From contig NC_014220.1 of NCBI RefSeq assembly GCF_000092405.1, positions 2,232,001 to 2,296,000 on the forward strand: 64,000 bases of DNA, in the 5' to 3' direction. Each line of letters starts with the position of its first letter. The stretch's first letter is position 1. The notes under the pieces are model-generated. The model did not search any database and was not told the origin of the DNA. It worked only from the letters and a program-made list of their open reading frames with translations. Below, piece after piece: positions 30,538-42,861 of this stretch. Both the position numbers and the translations under genes were made by a program. The DNA comes from Syntrophothermus lipocalidus DSM 12680 (GTDB taxonomy: Bacteria; Bacillota; Syntrophomonadia; Syntrophomonadales; Syntrophothermaceae).

Positions 30538-32622
30538 TTAATTAGGCAAGCCGTATCGCCTGGCTATAATCTCCTTGGTCTTATACTCTGGAACTTCCTC
30601 GTAGTGCGAAAACTGCATGGTAAAAGTCCCCCGACCCTGGGTCAGGGATCTGAGATCGGTCGCATATCCGAACATCTCGGACAGGGGTACATATCCCCTA
30701 ATGGTTCTGATCCCCTTGTTCTCCTCGAGTCCTAACACCCTGCCTCTCCTGGCATTGAGGTCGCTAATAGCATCGCCAGTATGTTCCTCGGGAACAACTA
30801 TCTCAATATCCATTACAGGTTCGAGTAGAACAGGCCCGGCCTTATCCAAAGAATCTTTGAACGCCATCGACGCCGCAACCTTAAAGGCTATCTCGCTCGA
30901 ATCCACCTCATGGTATGAACCCCCGATGAGTTTGACTTCGACATCTACCACCGGATAACCCGCCATTATTCCAGCCTCCATGGCCTCTCTTATTCCGGCC
31001 TCAATCGCCGGAATAAATTCCTTGGGTACAACCCCTCCACTGGTAGCATCGATAAATCTGAATCCCTCACCCTGAGCCAGCGGGCTTACCTGTAGCAATA
31101 CGTGCCCGTACTGCCCACGGCCACCGGATTGCCTGATAAATTTGCCTTCCCCTCTGCCTGTCCCCTTAATAGTCTCCTTATAGGACACTTGGGGCCTGCC
31201 TACGTTGGCATTTACCTTGAACTCCCTTACCAACCTGTCAACGATTACCTCCAGATGCAGTTCGCCCATACCAGAAATAATGCTTTGCCCTGTTTCCGGG
31301 TCTATGAAGGTCTTAAAAGTAGGGTCTTCTTCGGCTAGGCGCTGGAGAGCTTCGCTGATTCTCTCTTCGTCTGCTTTGGTCTTTGGTTCAATGGCCACAG
31401 AAATGACCGGTTCCGGAAAAGTCATGGCTTCTAGAAGTATAGGACACTTTTCATCGCTCAGCGTATCTCCGGTAGTCGTTTCCTTCAGCCCTACCCCAGC
31501 CACTATATCACCGGCTGAGGCCTCAGCCACCTCTTCTCGATGGTTAGCGTGCATTCTCAAAATGCGACTTAAACGTTCTTTTCGGCCTTTCCTAACATTA
31601 TATACCAGGCTCCCTGTCTTCACCACCCCCGAGTATACACGAAAATAAGTCAGTTTACCCACATAAGGGTCCACTGCAATCTTGAAGCTAAGAGCACTAA
31701 AAGACTCGTCTTTACTGGCAGCCCGGATAACCTCTTCCCCAGTCACGGGATCTACACCTGCCACCGGCGGGATGTCGAGAGGAGATGGTAAATAATCTAC
31801 GACCGCATCCAACAGGAACTGGACCCCCCGGTTTCTAAAGGAAGAGCCGCACAAGACCGGCACCAATTCATTAGCCAAGGTCTGCTGGCGTATGGCTGCC
31901 ACGAGCTCGAGCTCGGGAATTTCCTGTCCTTCCAAATACCTTTCTAATATACTCTCGTCTCTCTCCGCCAAGAATTCTATCAGATCCGTTCGCCAACGCA
32001 GTGCCTCTTCTTTCTCTTCGCCGGTCAGTTCTCTCTCCCTGATGTCCAAGCCCAGTTCATCATGGTAAGTATAGGCTTTCATTCGGACCAGGTCGATGAC
32101 CCCAACAAAGCTGTCTTCTACACCAACAGGCAGTTGAATCGCACACGCTTTTTGCCCTAGGTTGCGGTTGATCATTTCGAGCACCCGGAAAAAATCGGCT
32201 CCGATCCGGTCCATTTTGTTGATGTAAGCTATTCGAGGTACCCTGTACTTGTCTGCCTGCCGCCACACGGTTTCCGACTGGGGTTGCACTCCCGCTACGG
32301 CGCAGAATATGGCTATTGCCCCATCCAGTATTCTGAGCGAGCGTTCTACCTCAACCGTAAAGTCCACATGGCCTGGCGTGTCAATAATGTTGATCCGCCG
32401 CCCTTTCCAATAACAGGAGGTGGCCGCTGATGTTATGGTAATGCCGCGTTCCTGTTCTTGAATCATCCAATCCATGGTCGCGGTTCCCTTGTCCACTTCT
32501 CCCATCCGGTGCACCCTTCCCGTGTAAAAAAGGATACGCTCGGTGGTTGTGGTCTTGCCAGCATCGATATGGGCCATTATACCTATATTGCGAGTGTTCT
32601 CTAACTCATGTGCATCGCTCAC
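30538..32622 (-). CDS. fusA: Elongation factor G
   Basis: 694 residues from a GTG at 32622 that has GGGAGGT six bases upstream; an ATG at 32637 is in frame but precedes that site. GTPase motifs are visible ([31 protein letters not shown]). Five domains through to [17 protein letters not shown]. Translocates tRNA and mRNA. In the str operon between rpsG and tuf. Confidence 0.98.
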   Translation of the reverse strand: MSDAHELENTRNIGIMAHIDAGKTTTTERILFYTGRVHRMGEVDKGTATMDWMIQEQERGITITSAATSCYWKGRRINIIDTPGHVDFTVEVERSLRILDGAIAIFCAVAGVQPQSETVWRQADKYRVPRIAYINKMDRIGADFFRVLEMINRNLGQKACAIQLPVGVEDSFVGVIDLVRMKAYTYHDELGLDIRERELTGEEKEEALRWRTDLIEFLAERDESILERYLEGQEIPELELVAAIRQQTLANELVPVLCGSSFRNRGVQFLLDAVVDYLPSPLDIPPVAGVDPVTGEEVIRAASKDESFSALSFKIAVDPYVGKLTYFRVYSGVVKTGSLVYNVRKGRKERLSRILRMHANHREEVAEASAGDIVAGVGLKETTTGDTLSDEKCPILLEAMTFPEPVISVAIEPKTKADEERISEALQRLAEEDPTFKTFIDPETGQSIISGMGELHLEVIVDRLVREFKVNANVGRPQVSYKETIKGTGRGEGKFIRQSGGRGQYGHVLLQVSPLAQGEGFRFIDATSGGVVPKEFIPAIEAGIREAMEAGIMAGYPVVDVEVKLIGGSYHEVDSSEIAFKVAASMAFKDSLDKAGPVLLEPVMDIEIVVPEEHTGDAISDLNARRGRVLGLEENKGIRTIRGYVPLSEMFGYATDLRSLTQGRGTFTMQFSHYEEVPEYKTKEIIARRYGLPN

Positions 32623-32651
32623 GCTGCTACCTCCCATAAACGGGAAAAGCT

Positions 32652-33125
<474 letters not shown>

Positions 33126-33136
33126 CTACCTCCCTT

Positions 33137-33517
33137 CTACTTCTTGACTTTTGGCCTCTTGGTACCGTATTTGGAACGCCCCTGATTCCGGTTCTGAACC
33201 CCTGAACTATCGAGGGCCCCCCGGATTATGTGATACCTCACTCCTGGCAGGTCCTTAACCCTGCCCCCGCGAATCAGTACCACCGAGTGTTCCTGGAGAT
33301 TATGTCCGATACCCGGTATATACGCGGTTACCTCTATACCGTTGGTCAACCTCACCCTGGCTACTTTCCGCAAGGCAGAATTAGGCTTCTTAGGAGTGGT
33401 GGTGTAAACCCGAGTACAAACACCCCTTTTCTGGGGGTTGCCCTTAAGAGCCGGGGCCGTCGACTTCTTGACAACCTGCTGTCTCCCTTTCCTAACTAGC
33501 TGATTAATTGTGGTCAC
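33137..33517 (-). CDS. rpsL: 30S ribosomal protein S12
   Basis: 126 residues. [18 protein letters not shown] holds the Lys linked to streptomycin response and is wild type; [17 protein letters not shown] holds the conserved Asp of the second decoding loop. Confidence 0.98.
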   Translation of the reverse strand: MTTINQLVRKGRQQVVKKSTAPALKGNPQKRGVCTRVYTTTPKKPNSALRKVARVRLTNGIEVTAYIPGIGHNLQEHSVVLIRGGRVKDLPGVRYHIIRGALDSSGVQNRNQGRSKYGTKRPKVKK

Positions 33518-33538
33518 TCAGCCACCTCCCTTCAGTGT

Positions 33539-33787
33539 CTATTGGGAAAGTATGCCGCAAGATGCCGCCCCCACATTCAGTCCGCAGGCTCGACCTAACC
33601 CCAGCATAGAATCCACGAACTCGACTTGAACCCCCCGCTCCTCACAAAGTCTGAGCAAAGGGGCGGTGATGTGCTGGTCAGCATCCTTGGCTATATATAC
33701 TTTGCGCACAATGCCTTTTTCCACCGCTTTGGCCACTTGCTTGGTCCCCACTACCTTCTTGGCTCTCTTGAGGTCATCCCAGGACAT
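33539..33787 (-). CDS. rplGB: L7Ae-family ribosomal protein (YbxF type)
   Basis: 82 residues. VGTKQVAKAVEKGIVRKVYI and the middle KDADQHITAPLLRLCEERGV match the L7Ae/L30e/YbxF family, which binds kink-turns in RNA. Lies between rpoC and rpsL, the same place as ybxF in Bacillus. Confidence 0.93.
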   Translation of the reverse strand: MSWDDLKRAKKVVGTKQVAKAVEKGIVRKVYIAKDADQHITAPLLRLCEERGVQVEFVDSMLGLGRACGLNVGAASCGILSQ

Positions 33788-33881
33788 CCCCGACTACCCC
33801 CTTTGTGCCGGCCAACAGCTAAACGGCGGAGCTGATCGTACTTCGCGCACTTAAACATTTTAGCACCTGACTTACTCACAG

Positions 33882-36800
33882 TCAATTGCCGGACTCGGTT
33901 TGCTCTGCATCCTCTACTACAAGATTGCGGTATTTGGCGTACCCGGTTCCGGCCGGAATAAGCTTGCCTATGATCACGTTTTCCTTCAAACCGATCAAGC
34001 TGTCTACCTTACCCTTGATTGCAGCTTCGGTCAAAACCTTGGTCGTCTCCTGGAAAGAAGCAGCCGACAAAAAAGAATCCGTATTAAGAGAAGCCTTGGT
34101 AATACCTAAAAGCATAGGTTTAGCCACGGCAGGGAGACCCTTGTTTTTCTCAAACACCCGACGGTTCTCCTCTTCAAAATCAGAAATGTCCACGTAAGCC
34201 CCGGGCAGCAGGTTAGTATCACCGGCTTCTTCAACTTTAACCTTCTTTAGCATTTGCCTGATCATTATTTCTATATGCTTATCGCTTATGTCCACCCCTT
34301 GTAGACGGTAGACCTTTTGGACCTCGTGCAAGAGATAGGCCTGCACTGCCCTTAACCCTTTGGTCCGCAAAATATCGTGGGGGTTAAGAGGCCCCTCGGT
34401 CAATTCGTCTCCGGGTTCCACTATGTCGCCGTCTTGAACCTTCAAACGGGAACCGTAATGGGCCTGGTAAGCTGCTAAGACTTCACCCTCAGCGTTGACG
34501 ATTTGTACCTCTCTCCGTCCTTTGTTGTCCACGATTCTTACCGAACCGGAAACCTCGGTAACAACCGCCTGCCCTTTAGGTTTTCTAGCCTCAAACAACT
34601 CTTCTACCCGAGGCAAACCGCGGGTAATGTCATCCCCCGCTACCCCTCCGGTGTGGAAAGTGCGCATCGTCAGCTGCGTCCCCGGCTCTCCGATGGATTG
34701 GGCTGCTAAAATCCCGACTGCTTCTCCGATCTCGACCTGGTAGCCGGTAGCTAGATTACGCCCGTAACACTTCTGACACACCCCGTGCCTAGTCTTGCAG
34801 GTTAAAGCAGACCTGATTTTCACGCTGGTAATGCCCGCCTTGATTATTCGCTCGGCTGCCTCTTCGTCAATTTCCTGATTCTCTTGAACTAGAATCTCGC
34901 CGGTTTGCGGATCGACGATATCGTCTACTGCTACTCGGCCGATTATCCTTTCTTCCAGTTTTTCTATTACTTCGGTCCCTTCCGTAATCTCTGAAACCAC
35001 GATACCTTCGTGGGTACCGCAATCTTCCTCTCTGATGATCACGTCTTGAGAAACGTCAACTAACCTTCGGGTCAGGTAACCGGAGTCAGCTGTACGCAAG
35101 GCGGTGTCAGCCAAGCCTTTTCTCGCCCCGTGGGTTGAGGTGAAGTACTCGAGTACGGTCAGTCCTTCCCGGAAGTTAGCTTTTATCGGAAGGTCGATGA
35201 TCTTGCCCGAAGGATCCGCCATCAGGCCCCGCATTCCCGCCAATTGTCGTATCTGCTGGAAATTACCGCGGGCTCCGGAAATGGCCATCATATACACCGG
35301 ATTATCCTCATCTAATTGTTGTTTGAGAGCTTCTGTAACCCGGTCTGTCGCTTCGTTCCAGACGTCGACCACCAAGGAATGCCTTTCCTCCGCGGTTATT
35401 AGACCAGCCTGGTAGTTTTCTTCTATCTCACTGACCTTCTGATCAGCTTCTCTCAATATCTCCGCCTTGGCATCTGGCGTCTGAAAATCGGTAACACCCA
35501 CAGTAATGCCGGCCCGTGTGGCAAACGTATATCCAACCGACTTTATTCCGTCTAGCATTCGAGCCGTAACGTCGTTGCCTAGCTTACGATAGCAATTGTA
35601 AACCAGGTCCCCGAGCTCTTTCTTACCCACCACTTGGTTCAAATAGCCAAGTTCTTCGGGGATAGTCTCGTTGAATATTATCCTGCCAACCGTAGTCTTT
35701 ATCTTTTCCCCGTTCTTCATCCTGACGTAGATATTAGCGTGCAGGCTTATGTGTCCCATTTCATAAGCCATTCTTGCCTCTTCCGGTGAAGAGAAATGGC
35801 GACCTTCTCCTTTTTCTCCCTCCCGGCTCAAGGTCAAGTAATAACACCCGATGACCACGTCCTGGGTGGGAGTAACGACCGGACGGCCGTCCTTGGGGTT
35901 AAGGATGTTACCGCTAGAAAGCATGAGCAACCTCGCCTCGGCCTGAGCTTCGGCTGACAAAGGCACGTGAACCGCCATCTGGTCACCGTCAAAGTCGGCG
36001 TTATAGGCCGTACAAACCAACGGGTGTATCTGCAGAGCCCGTCCTTCCACCAGCACCGGTTCAAAAGCTTGAATGCCGAGACGGTGAAGAGTAGGAGCCC
36101 GGTTCAATAGTACGGGGTGTTCCTTAATAACGTCGTCCAGAATGTCCCATACCTCGTCCTTTCCTCTCTCAACCATCTTCTTCGCGCTCTTAATGTTGGA
36201 GGCCATACCCTTGTCTACCAGTTTTTTCATTACAAAAGGTTTGAACAATTCCAAGGCCATCTCTTTCGGCAACCCGCACTGGTGCATCTTGAGATTCGGT
36301 CCCACCACGATGACCGAACGACCGGAGTAGTCCACCCTCTTGCCCAACAGGTTCTGCCTGAAACGCCCCTGCTTACCTTTTAGCATATCGCTCAGCGATT
36401 TTAGAGGACGGTTGCCCGGGCCGGTTACAGCCCTTCCCCGGCGCCCGTTGTCGATGAGCGCGTCTACCGCTTCCTGCAACATCCGCTTTTCATTGCGCAC
36501 TATGATGTCGGGTGCTCCCAAGTCCAGCAACCGCTTGAGCCGGTTATTGCGGTTGATAACCCGCCGGTACAAGTCGTTTAGGTCGGAAGTAGCAAACCTA
36601 CCCCCGTCCAGCTGCACCATTGGCCGAAGCTCGGGTGGAATAACCGGCAACACCTCCAGTATCATCCATTCCGGGCGATTGCCCGACATGCGAAAAGCCT
36701 CAACTACTTCCAGGCGCTTAATGGCCCTGCTCCGTCTTTGCCCGGTGGAAATGCTTATCTCTTCTTTGAGTTCTCTCGACAGTTCCTCAAGGTCAATAGC

Positions 36801-37340
36801 TTCCAACAACTCTTTGACTGCCTCAGCTCCTATACCAACCCTGAACTTGCCCTCGTACTTTTCTTTGAGCTCGCGGTACTCCCGCTCGTTCAAAAGCTGT
36901 TTTCGCAAAAGCGGCGTGTCCCCCGGGTCCAGAACAATATAGTTTACGAAATAGATGACTTTTTCCAACACCTTGGGGGACAAATCTAGCAAAAGACCCA
37001 TACGGCTGGGTATGCCTTTAAGGTACCAGATATGGGACACCGGAGCTGCCAGTTCGATATGTCCCAGACGTTCGCGCCTGACTTTCGAAGTAGTCACTTC
37101 TACCCCGCAACGGTCACACACGATACCTTTGTGTCTGACTCTCTTGTATTTGCCGCAATGGCACTCCCAGTCCTTCACCGGTCCGAATATTTTCTCACAA
37201 AACAGACCTTCTTTTTCCGGCCTCAAGGTACGGTAGTTTATAGTTTCTGGTTTCTTTACTTCGCCGCTGCTCCAGGAACGGATTTTTTCGGGGGAAGCCA
37301 GTGATATCCGGATACGCTCAAAATTGTTAACATCCAGCAA
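33882..37340 (-). CDS. rpoC: DNA-directed RNA polymerase subunit beta'
   Basis: 1152 residues. N-terminal zinc finger C60, C62, C75, C78 ([15 protein letters not shown]). The catalytic magnesium motif is [13 protein letters not shown] second zinc site lies near [15 protein letters not shown]. The trigger region [17 protein letters not shown] and [12 protein letters not shown] are conserved. 53 bp after rpoB. Confidence 0.99.
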   Translation of the reverse strand: MLDVNNFERIRISLASPEKIRSWSSGEVKKPETINYRTLRPEKEGLFCEKIFGPVKDWECHCGKYKRVRHKGIVCDRCGVEVTTSKVRRERLGHIELAAPVSHIWYLKGIPSRMGLLLDLSPKVLEKVIYFVNYIVLDPGDTPLLRKQLLNEREYRELKEKYEGKFRVGIGAEAVKELLEAIDLEELSRELKEEISISTGQRRSRAIKRLEVVEAFRMSGNRPEWMILEVLPVIPPELRPMVQLDGGRFATSDLNDLYRRVINRNNRLKRLLDLGAPDIIVRNEKRMLQEAVDALIDNGRRGRAVTGPGNRPLKSLSDMLKGKQGRFRQNLLGKRVDYSGRSVIVVGPNLKMHQCGLPKEMALELFKPFVMKKLVDKGMASNIKSAKKMVERGKDEVWDILDDVIKEHPVLLNRAPTLHRLGIQAFEPVLVEGRALQIHPLVCTAYNADFDGDQMAVHVPLSAEAQAEARLLMLSSGNILNPKDGRPVVTPTQDVVIGCYYLTLSREGEKGEGRHFSSPEEARMAYEMGHISLHANIYVRMKNGEKIKTTVGRIIFNETIPEELGYLNQVVGKKELGDLVYNCYRKLGNDVTARMLDGIKSVGYTFATRAGITVGVTDFQTPDAKAEILREADQKVSEIEENYQAGLITAEERHSLVVDVWNEATDRVTEALKQQLDEDNPVYMMAISGARGNFQQIRQLAGMRGLMADPSGKIIDLPIKANFREGLTVLEYFTSTHGARKGLADTALRTADSGYLTRRLVDVSQDVIIREEDCGTHEGIVVSEITEGTEVIEKLEERIIGRVAVDDIVDPQTGEILVQENQEIDEEAAERIIKAGITSVKIRSALTCKTRHGVCQKCYGRNLATGYQVEIGEAVGILAAQSIGEPGTQLTMRTFHTGGVAGDDITRGLPRVEELFEARKPKGQAVVTEVSGSVRIVDNKGRREVQIVNAEGEVLAAYQAHYGSRLKVQDGDIVEPGDELTEGPLNPHDILRTKGLRAVQAYLLHEVQKVYRLQGVDISDKHIEIMIRQMLKKVKVEEAGDTNLLPGAYVDISDFEEENRRVFEKNKGLPAVAKPMLLGITKASLNTDSFLSAASFQETTKVLTEAAIKGKVDSLIGLKENVIIGKLIPAGTGYAKYRNLVVEDAEQTESGN

Positions 37341-37393
37341 ACTTCGTCTCTCCCTTCTCAGAAGATAAACCTGGCCCTTTCCAAAAAGGCCAC

Positions 37394-40300
37394 CTAATCT
37401 AAATCGAAATCGTCATCATGCTCTGGAAGGTCTTCATCCAAGTAATCACCGTCTCCGTAATCACCGTCTTCCTGGTAGCCATCTGCTTCCGTGTCAACAA
37501 AAATGTCGTCTTCGTCTTGTTCGTCCTGATCCAATTCCGCCTTTTCCACCTCTTGCCGCTTCGGTCTTGCCAAAGCAGGAATATCGAAACCGAGATCCCT
37601 GGCCCTTTCCTCTTCACTCAGGTTATGGTCAGACTCCTGAATCTCTATCTCCCGGTCTTCTTCTGAGAGTATGCGGACATCTAAACACAAGCTCTGAAGT
37701 TCTTTTATCAAAACCTTAAACGATTCTGGAACCCCTGGCTCTGGAATATTCTCGCCTTTGACGATAGATTCGTACGTCTTTAGACGCCCAACCACATCGT
37801 CTGATTTTACAGTAAGTATCTCCTGCAAAGTGTAGGACGCCCCGTAAGCTTCCAGGGCCCACACCTCCATCTCTCCGAAACGCTGTCCCCCAAACTGGGC
37901 TTTTCCACCCAGAGGTTGCTGGGTAACCAAAGAATACGGACCGATTGATCGGGCGTGGATCTTGTCATCGACCAGGTGAGCCAGCTTCATCATGTAGACG
38001 TAACCAACCGTAACCTTGTTGTCAAACGGTTCCCCTGTTCTTCCATCATAAAGCTGGATCTTTCCATCTGGGGGCAAACCGGCCTCCGCAAGTTTCTTGA
38101 AAATAAGCTCCTCCGTGGCCCCATCAAATACGGGGCTGGCTACGTTAAAGCCCAAGGTCTTGGCCACCAATCCCAGGTGACACTCGAGCACCTGCCCGAT
38201 GTTCATACGCGAAGGCACACCCAAAGGATTGAGCACTATCTCCACCGGGGTCCCGTCAGGCAGGTAAGGCATGTCTTCTACAGGCAGTATCCGAGAAATA
38301 ACGCCTTTGTTACCGTGACGCCCTGCCATCTTATCGCCTTCAGATATCTTCCGCTTTTGAGCTACATACACCCTGACCAGTTGATTCACTCCCGGCGCCA
38401 ATTCGTCCCCAGCTTCACGCGAAAAAACCTTGACATCGACTACTTTGCCAGACTCCCCGTGCGGCACCCGCAAAGAGGAATCTCTGACTTCGCGCGCTTT
38501 TTCCCCGAAAATGGCCCGAAGTAATCTCTCTTCCGGAGTCAGCTCAGTCTCTCCTTTAGGAGTGACTTTTCCTACCAGAATATCATCCGCCCTTACCTCT
38601 GCTCCCACCCGGATAACGCCTCTTTCATCCAGGTTTTTCAACATATCCTCAGACACATTCGGTATGTCGCGGGTTATCTCTTCCGGACCTAGCTTAGTAT
38701 CCCGGGCTTCACACTCGTACTCTTCAATGTGGATAGAGGTAAAGACATCTTCCATGACCAGTTTTTCCGATATCAGGATAGCATCCTCGAAATTGTAGCC
38801 TTCCCAGGGCATAAACGCTACCATTACATTTCGTCCCAAGGCCAGTTCGCCCTGGTCTGTTGCCGGACCATCGGCGATTATTTCATCCGCTTCAACCCTC
38901 TGCCCTGCTACCACTATGGGCCGTTGGTTGATACAGGTACCGTGGTTAGAACGGACAAACTTGAGAAGATGGTAGGTATCGATTTCTCCATCGTCATTCA
39001 ATATCTGTATGAAATTGGCCGATACCTTCTTAACCACGCCTCCTTTTTTGGCGATCACCACCGCTCCCGAGTCCTTGGCCGCTCTGTACTCCAATCCGGC
39101 ACCCACTATGGGAGCTTCGGTACGGATAAGAGGTACTGCCTGCCTTTGCATGTTAGCCCCCATCAAAGCCCTGTTGGCGTCATCGTGTTCCAAGAAAGGA
39201 ATGAGGGAGGTGGCAACGCTGAACACCTGTTTAGGAGAAACGTCCATGTAATCTACTCGCTCCACTCCAACTTCTATGATCTCAGAACCATAACGAGCGA
39301 TGACTCTGTCGGTCAGAAAGTACCCGTCAGCATCAACCGGGGAGTTGGCTTGAGCGATAACGTATTCTTCTTCCTCGCTGGCAGACAAGTAATGTATTTC
39401 ATTGGTCACCCTGCGGTTTTCCTTATCCACTTTCCGGTAAGGCGTCTCAATGAAACCGAAGCGGTTGACCCGGGCATAAGTGGATAAAGATCCGATCAAG
39501 CCTATATTCGGGCCTTCAGGAGTCTCGATCGGACAAATCCGGCCATAGTGAGAATGGTGCACGTCTCTAACCTGGAAACCGGCCCTTTCCCTGGTCAGAC
39601 CTCCTGGCCCCAATGCGCTGAGCCTTCGCTTGTGGGTGAGCTCGGCCAAAGGATTAGTCTGATCCATGAATTGGGATAACTGTGAACTGCCAAAGAATTC
39701 TTTGACTACTGCGGTGATCGGTCTGATATTGATGAGAACCTGCGGAGTAAGCGCCTCGACGTCGTGAATTGACATCCTTTCCTTGACTACTCTTTCCATG
39801 CGGACTAGTCCAGTCCGAAACTGGTTCTGAAGAAGTTCCCCTACCGACCGTAAACGCCTGTTCCCTAAATGGTCGATAATGTCGGTTTTGCCTTCGCCCC
39901 GAACTAATCCCAGCAAGTAGCCGATGGTGGCGATGATATCCCGCGGCTGCAGACACCTAACGTCGTCCGGAGTATCAAGATTTAGCTTCTTGTTGATCTT
40001 GTACCTCCCTACGGCGGCCAAGTCATAGCGACGTGGATCAAAGAAAAGATTGTGGAGCAGCTGTTCGGCACCGTCGACCGTAGCCAATTCGCCCGGTCGC
40101 AGCCGGCGATAGAACTCGATCAAGGCTTCTTCCCGGTTAGTGGTAGTGTCTTTTTCCAAAGTCTTGACTATTGTCTCGTCGTTGTTAAACAAAGCCAGTA
40201 TATCTTCGTTGGTGGGATACCCCAATGCCCGCAGAAGCACAGTAACCGGTATCTTCCGCGTCTTATCAATCCTGGTGTAGACCGCTCCGGAGCTGTCCAT

Positions 40301-40813
40301 CTCCAACTCAAACCAGGCCCCGCGGTTAGGAATAATGGTTGCCCCGTACAACGTTTTTCCGGTGATATCCACCCGGTCGTTGAAATACACGCCAGGAGAC
40401 TTGACGAGTTGGCTGACGACAACTCTTTCAGCCCCGTTAATGATGAACGTTCCTTTGTCTGTCATAATGGGAAGATCTCCCATATACACTTCGGATTCCC
40501 TGATTTCGCCGTTCTCTTTGTCGGTTAACCGTACCCGGAGCTTCAAGGGCGCCTGATAACTTACGTCCCTTTCTTTGCATTCCTGCACTTCGTATTTGGG
40601 CTCGCCAAGAGTGTAGTCGATGAAATCAAGTTGTAAATTACCGGTGAAATCCTCTATAGGGAAGACCTCTTGCAAAGCCTCCCGCAACCCCGTCTCCAAG
40701 AACCACTGGTATGATTTTTTCTGGACCTCAATCAGATCAGGGAGTTCCATGACCTCCTGGATAGATGAATAACTGACGCGTTCGCGGCGGCCGTATTTCA
40801 CTACCCTTTCCAT
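37394..40813 (-). CDS. rpoB: DNA-directed RNA polymerase subunit beta
   Basis: 1139 residues. The rifampicin region ([20 protein letters not shown], then [10 protein letters not shown]) is wild type at the residues usually changed in resistance. [15 protein letters not shown] and the C-terminal [15 protein letters not shown] are conserved. The last 45 or so residues form an almost continuous Asp/Glu tail with Tyr and Gly, ending DDDFDLD. Confidence 0.99.
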   Translation of the reverse strand: MERVVKYGRRERVSYSSIQEVMELPDLIEVQKKSYQWFLETGLREALQEVFPIEDFTGNLQLDFIDYTLGEPKYEVQECKERDVSYQAPLKLRVRLTDKENGEIRESEVYMGDLPIMTDKGTFIINGAERVVVSQLVKSPGVYFNDRVDITGKTLYGATIIPNRGAWFELEMDSSGAVYTRIDKTRKIPVTVLLRALGYPTNEDILALFNNDETIVKTLEKDTTTNREEALIEFYRRLRPGELATVDGAEQLLHNLFFDPRRYDLAAVGRYKINKKLNLDTPDDVRCLQPRDIIATIGYLLGLVRGEGKTDIIDHLGNRRLRSVGELLQNQFRTGLVRMERVVKERMSIHDVEALTPQVLINIRPITAVVKEFFGSSQLSQFMDQTNPLAELTHKRRLSALGPGGLTRERAGFQVRDVHHSHYGRICPIETPEGPNIGLIGSLSTYARVNRFGFIETPYRKVDKENRRVTNEIHYLSASEEEEYVIAQANSPVDADGYFLTDRVIARYGSEIIEVGVERVDYMDVSPKQVFSVATSLIPFLEHDDANRALMGANMQRQAVPLIRTEAPIVGAGLEYRAAKDSGAVVIAKKGGVVKKVSANFIQILNDDGEIDTYHLLKFVRSNHGTCINQRPIVVAGQRVEADEIIADGPATDQGELALGRNVMVAFMPWEGYNFEDAILISEKLVMEDVFTSIHIEEYECEARDTKLGPEEITRDIPNVSEDMLKNLDERGVIRVGAEVRADDILVGKVTPKGETELTPEERLLRAIFGEKAREVRDSSLRVPHGESGKVVDVKVFSREAGDELAPGVNQLVRVYVAQKRKISEGDKMAGRHGNKGVISRILPVEDMPYLPDGTPVEIVLNPLGVPSRMNIGQVLECHLGLVAKTLGFNVASPVFDGATEELIFKKLAEAGLPPDGKIQLYDGRTGEPFDNKVTVGYVYMMKLAHLVDDKIHARSIGPYSLVTQQPLGGKAQFGGQRFGEMEVWALEAYGASYTLQEILTVKSDDVVGRLKTYESIVKGENIPEPGVPESFKVLIKELQSLCLDVRILSEEDREIEIQESDHNLSEEERARDLGFDIPALARPKRQEVEKAELDQDEQDEDDIFVDTEADGYQEDGDYGDGDYLDEDLPEHDDDFDLD

Positions 40814-40993
40814 TTACGGACTTCACCCCTCGTCGTGTATTCCTAAAAGAGTTAAAAGCAAGGTCTGTAAACTAACCTCGCTTCTTCGAACCTGTTCCGT
40901 GTATTAGCTGCTTTAGCTGCTTTCCATTCCTTAGCACATACAGAAAAGCACATACAGAAACTTGCCGTAAACTCCTACGAATGGCAATTGTTA

Positions 40994-41022
40994 ATGTTAC
41001 CATATGTACCACCTGGAGTCAA
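40994..41022 (-). promoter_or_regulatory. Promoter upstream of rpoB
   Basis: TTGACT (41022-41017), a 17-base spacer and TAACAT (40999-40994) on the minus strand, 180 bp before the rpoB ATG. It would allow rpoBC and the str operon to be made without reading through from rplL. The rest of the 265-bp space (40814-41078) holds no gene I can see. Confidence 0.7.
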
Positions 41023-41078
41023 GATTTCTAAACAACAAAGTTGCAGAAACTCGACGGGCAAAGCGAAGATACCAACAT

Positions 41079-41252
41079 CTAGTAATCTAAAGAATTGATG
41101 TTCTCTTTCTCCTCTTCTTCCTCCAGTTCACCTGACTCCAATTCTTCAATCAGACGCTCCGTTTTTCGCAGTTGTTTGAGGAAAAAAAGCACAGTAAACA
41201 ACAATGCCCCTACCAAGCACAGTCCAATAAAAATAAGATACTTACCCGTCAA
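41079..41252 (-). CDS. Small single-pass membrane protein between rplL and rpoB
   Basis: 57 residues from a TTG at 41252, with GGAGGG eight bases upstream. One hydrophobic helix (residues 5-25, KYLIFIGLCLVGALLFTVLF) is followed by a basic patch (KQLRKTE) and a very acidic tail (ELESGELEEEEEKENINSLDY). Topology looks like a N-out, C-in anchor. No family recognised. Coding is supported by the ribosome site, the sensible helix and the stop placement, not by homology. Confidence 0.6.
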   Translation of the reverse strand: MTGKYLIFIGLCLVGALLFTVLFFLKQLRKTERLIEELESGELEEEEEKENINSLDY

Positions 41253-41350
41253 TTCGATCCCTCCAGAAAGAATCTAACAAAAAGCATTCCCAAAAACCCT
41301 AGCTGTGACCGGATTCTAACTGGTTCCTAATACAAGCCATTCATTGACAC

Positions 41351-41384
41351 AGACCCCCATCACACCTTGGTGTTATGGGGGTCT
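41351..41384 (-). terminator. Hairpin after rplL
   Basis: AGACCCCCAT and ATGGGGGTCT enclose a second arm ACACC/GGTGT with one mismatch. On the minus strand no T-run follows, so it is not a standard intrinsic terminator; processing or partial attenuation before rpoB is possible. It matches the first half of the repeat at 42571, 48844 and 49258. Confidence 0.55.
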
Positions 41385-41437
41385 GGCTAGCAATTCTACG
41401 GTACTTCTTAATCTTGGCGCCGTCAGTCCTTTAATAT

Positions 41438-41818
41438 CTACTTGATCTCAACCGTTCCTCCGGCTTCCTCAATTTTAGCTTTGATGGCTTCTGCTTCCTC
41501 CTTTGAAACCTTTTCCTTTATCGGCTTCGGAGCTTCGTCTACTAGAGCCTTGGATTCTTTCAACCCTAGTCCGGTTAGTTCGCGCACAACCTTGATTACA
41601 TTAACCTTTTTGTCGCCGGAACTGGTAAGTATCACGTCGAATTCAGTCTGCTCCTCTTCCGCTTCCGCCGGAGCAGCCGCAACTGCAGGGCCCGCTGCTA
41701 CCGCTACTGGAGCAGCCGCACTTACTCCGAACTCTTCTTCCAAAGCTTTCACCAACTCAGAAAGCTCCAGAACCGTCATGTTCTTAATAATTTCAATTAC
41801 CTCTTGCACCCTACTCAT
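41438..41818 (-). CDS. rplL: 50S ribosomal protein L7/L12
   Basis: 126 residues. N-terminal dimer domain ([20 protein letters not shown]), an Ala-rich hinge, and the factor-binding domain with [20 protein letters not shown]. Stalk protein that recruits translation factors. Confidence 0.98.
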   Translation of the reverse strand: MSRVQEVIEIIKNMTVLELSELVKALEEEFGVSAAAPVAVAAGPAVAAAPAEAEEEQTEFDVILTSSGDKKVNVIKVVRELTGLGLKESKALVDEAPKPIKEKVSKEEAEAIKAKIEEAGGTVEIK

Positions 41819-41852
41819 TTTCTCATCCTCCTATGCTAATAATTCATTAAGC

Positions 41853-42377
41853 TTACGATGCTTCTCTTTTCTCCTTGATAGCGTTTATTGCCCGAGCCAA
41901 CCCGGACAAATTGGCGTTCAATACATAAACCAGGCCACGTACCGGGCCTTGAAGTCCGCCTAGAACCATGGCGATGATAACCTCCTTGGGAGGCAGAGCA
42001 GCTAGTGACTCGATGTCCTTTACCTTGATGACCCTACGGTCCAGTATACCGGCTTTGACCTCTAATTTCTTAAACTCCTTGATGAAATCGTTGACGATTT
42101 TGGCCGGCTCGACCGGATCCTCGTACCCGAAAACTACCGCGTTTGGCCCCTCTAGGTGAGGCTCGACTTCTTCCAGACCACATTCCCGCAGAGCAAATCT
42201 GGCCAATGTGTTTTTGACTACCTTCAGCTCTACGCCGGCTTTTCTTAGGCGGTTCCGTAGTTCAGTCATCTCAGCCACTGTTAACCCGCGATAGTCAGTG
42301 AATATGGCCACTGTTGACCTGGAAAACCTGTTCTTGAGATCGTCAACTACCTGTCTCTTGGCTTCGATATCTGGCAT
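41853..42377 (-). CDS. rplJ: 50S ribosomal protein L10
   Basis: 174 residues from the ATG at 42377 with AAAAGGGGGTG upstream. IFTDYRGLTVAEMTELRNRL and VVKNTLARFAL are L10 signatures. It anchors L7/L12 on the ribosome and regulates its own operon through the leader at 42408-42536. Confidence 0.97.
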   Translation of the reverse strand: MPDIEAKRQVVDDLKNRFSRSTVAIFTDYRGLTVAEMTELRNRLRKAGVELKVVKNTLARFALRECGLEEVEPHLEGPNAVVFGYEDPVEPAKIVNDFIKEFKKLEVKAGILDRRVIKVKDIESLAALPPKEVIIAMVLGGLQGPVRGLVYVLNANLSGLARAINAIKEKREAS

Positions 42378-42407
42378 TCGACTTTCACCCCCTTTTGCCT
42401 GTGCATA

Positions 42408-42536
42408 CAAAAAAACAAAACCTCCGCAGACACCAAGACGCAGAGGTTACCGGCTGTTTGAACCTATTTTCCTCTGACCTCGGTGGGCCAAACTATTAAG
42501 GCTCCAAAAGCCACCCACTGTCTACGGTCAATCAGG
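42408..42536 (-). ncRNA. L10 leader with attenuator upstream of rplJ
   Basis: On the minus strand the transcript contains GACCGTAGACAGTGGGTGG and CCCACCGAGGTCAGAGG, the conserved kink-turn and pairing segments of the bacterial ribosomal L10 leader. It ends in CCTCTGC-loop-GCGGAGG followed by TTTTGTTTTTTT (42408-42446), an attenuator terminator. Binding of L10(L12) would end transcription before rplJ. Confidence 0.88.
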
Positions 42537-42570
42537 TATTTAATTGTGCCCTGTTACAGGAATGAGATGC

Positions 42571-42615
42571 AGACCCCCATGACACCTCCAGGTGTCACCG
42601 CTGGAGAATAAAAAC
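42571..42615. repeat. Hairpin repeat unit, copy 1
   Basis: AGACCCCCATGACACC-tcca-GGTGTCACC then GCTGGAGAATAAAAA. The GACACC/GGTGTC arms form a short hairpin. Near-identical units lie at 48844 and 49258. Does not overlap a gene. Confidence 0.75.
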
Positions 42616-42673
42616 CTGGTCGTTTTAATAATGATGAAAGATTTTCGGTCATAAGACCATCTGTGTTCATCCG

Positions 42674-42765
42674 CCCGGCACTCAGTTAGCTGAGTTTGTA
42701 GCACCATGCTGTTTCGCATGCAAAAGGACAGTTGCTAAGAATTTAGAACTTGGCTGAGTGCCGGG
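42674..42765. repeat. CCGGCACTCA inverted-repeat element, copy 1
   Basis: 92 bp bounded by CCCGGCACTCAG (42674-42685) and CTGAGTGCCGGG (42754-42765), a perfect 12-bp terminal inverted repeat. Inside there is an AT-richer core without an ORF. It is flanked by ATCTGTGTTCATC on the left and TCTGTGTCCATCTGTGGC on the right, which look like broken halves or copies of one common motif. Same family as the elements at 48983 and 49138. Confidence 0.75.
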
Positions 42766-42767
42766 TC

Positions 42768-42821
42768 TGTGTCCATCTGTGGCATGTTTTCGTGGCAGAT
42801 TAATAACCATCGATGGACACA
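42768..42821. repeat. Inverted repeat and ATCTGTGGC tail, copy 1
   Basis: TGTGTCCATC (42768-42777) and GATGGACACA (42812-42821) are inverted copies. Between them GTGGCATGTTTTCGTGGCAGA matches, with a few changes, GTGGCTATTTTCGGGGCAGA at 49387-49406. Together with the two repeats above this explains most of the 485 bp between rplJ and rplA that is not L10 leader. Confidence 0.65.
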
Positions 42822-42861
42822 AATTAGTTCGGATTTACACAAATCAAAAACTTCGAGAAAG

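Noticed and set aside
42408-42860. Possible CRISPR array in the rplJ-rplA gap because of repeated motifs
   Set aside because: The repeats are not regularly spaced, are inverted pairs of different kinds, and no cas genes are near.
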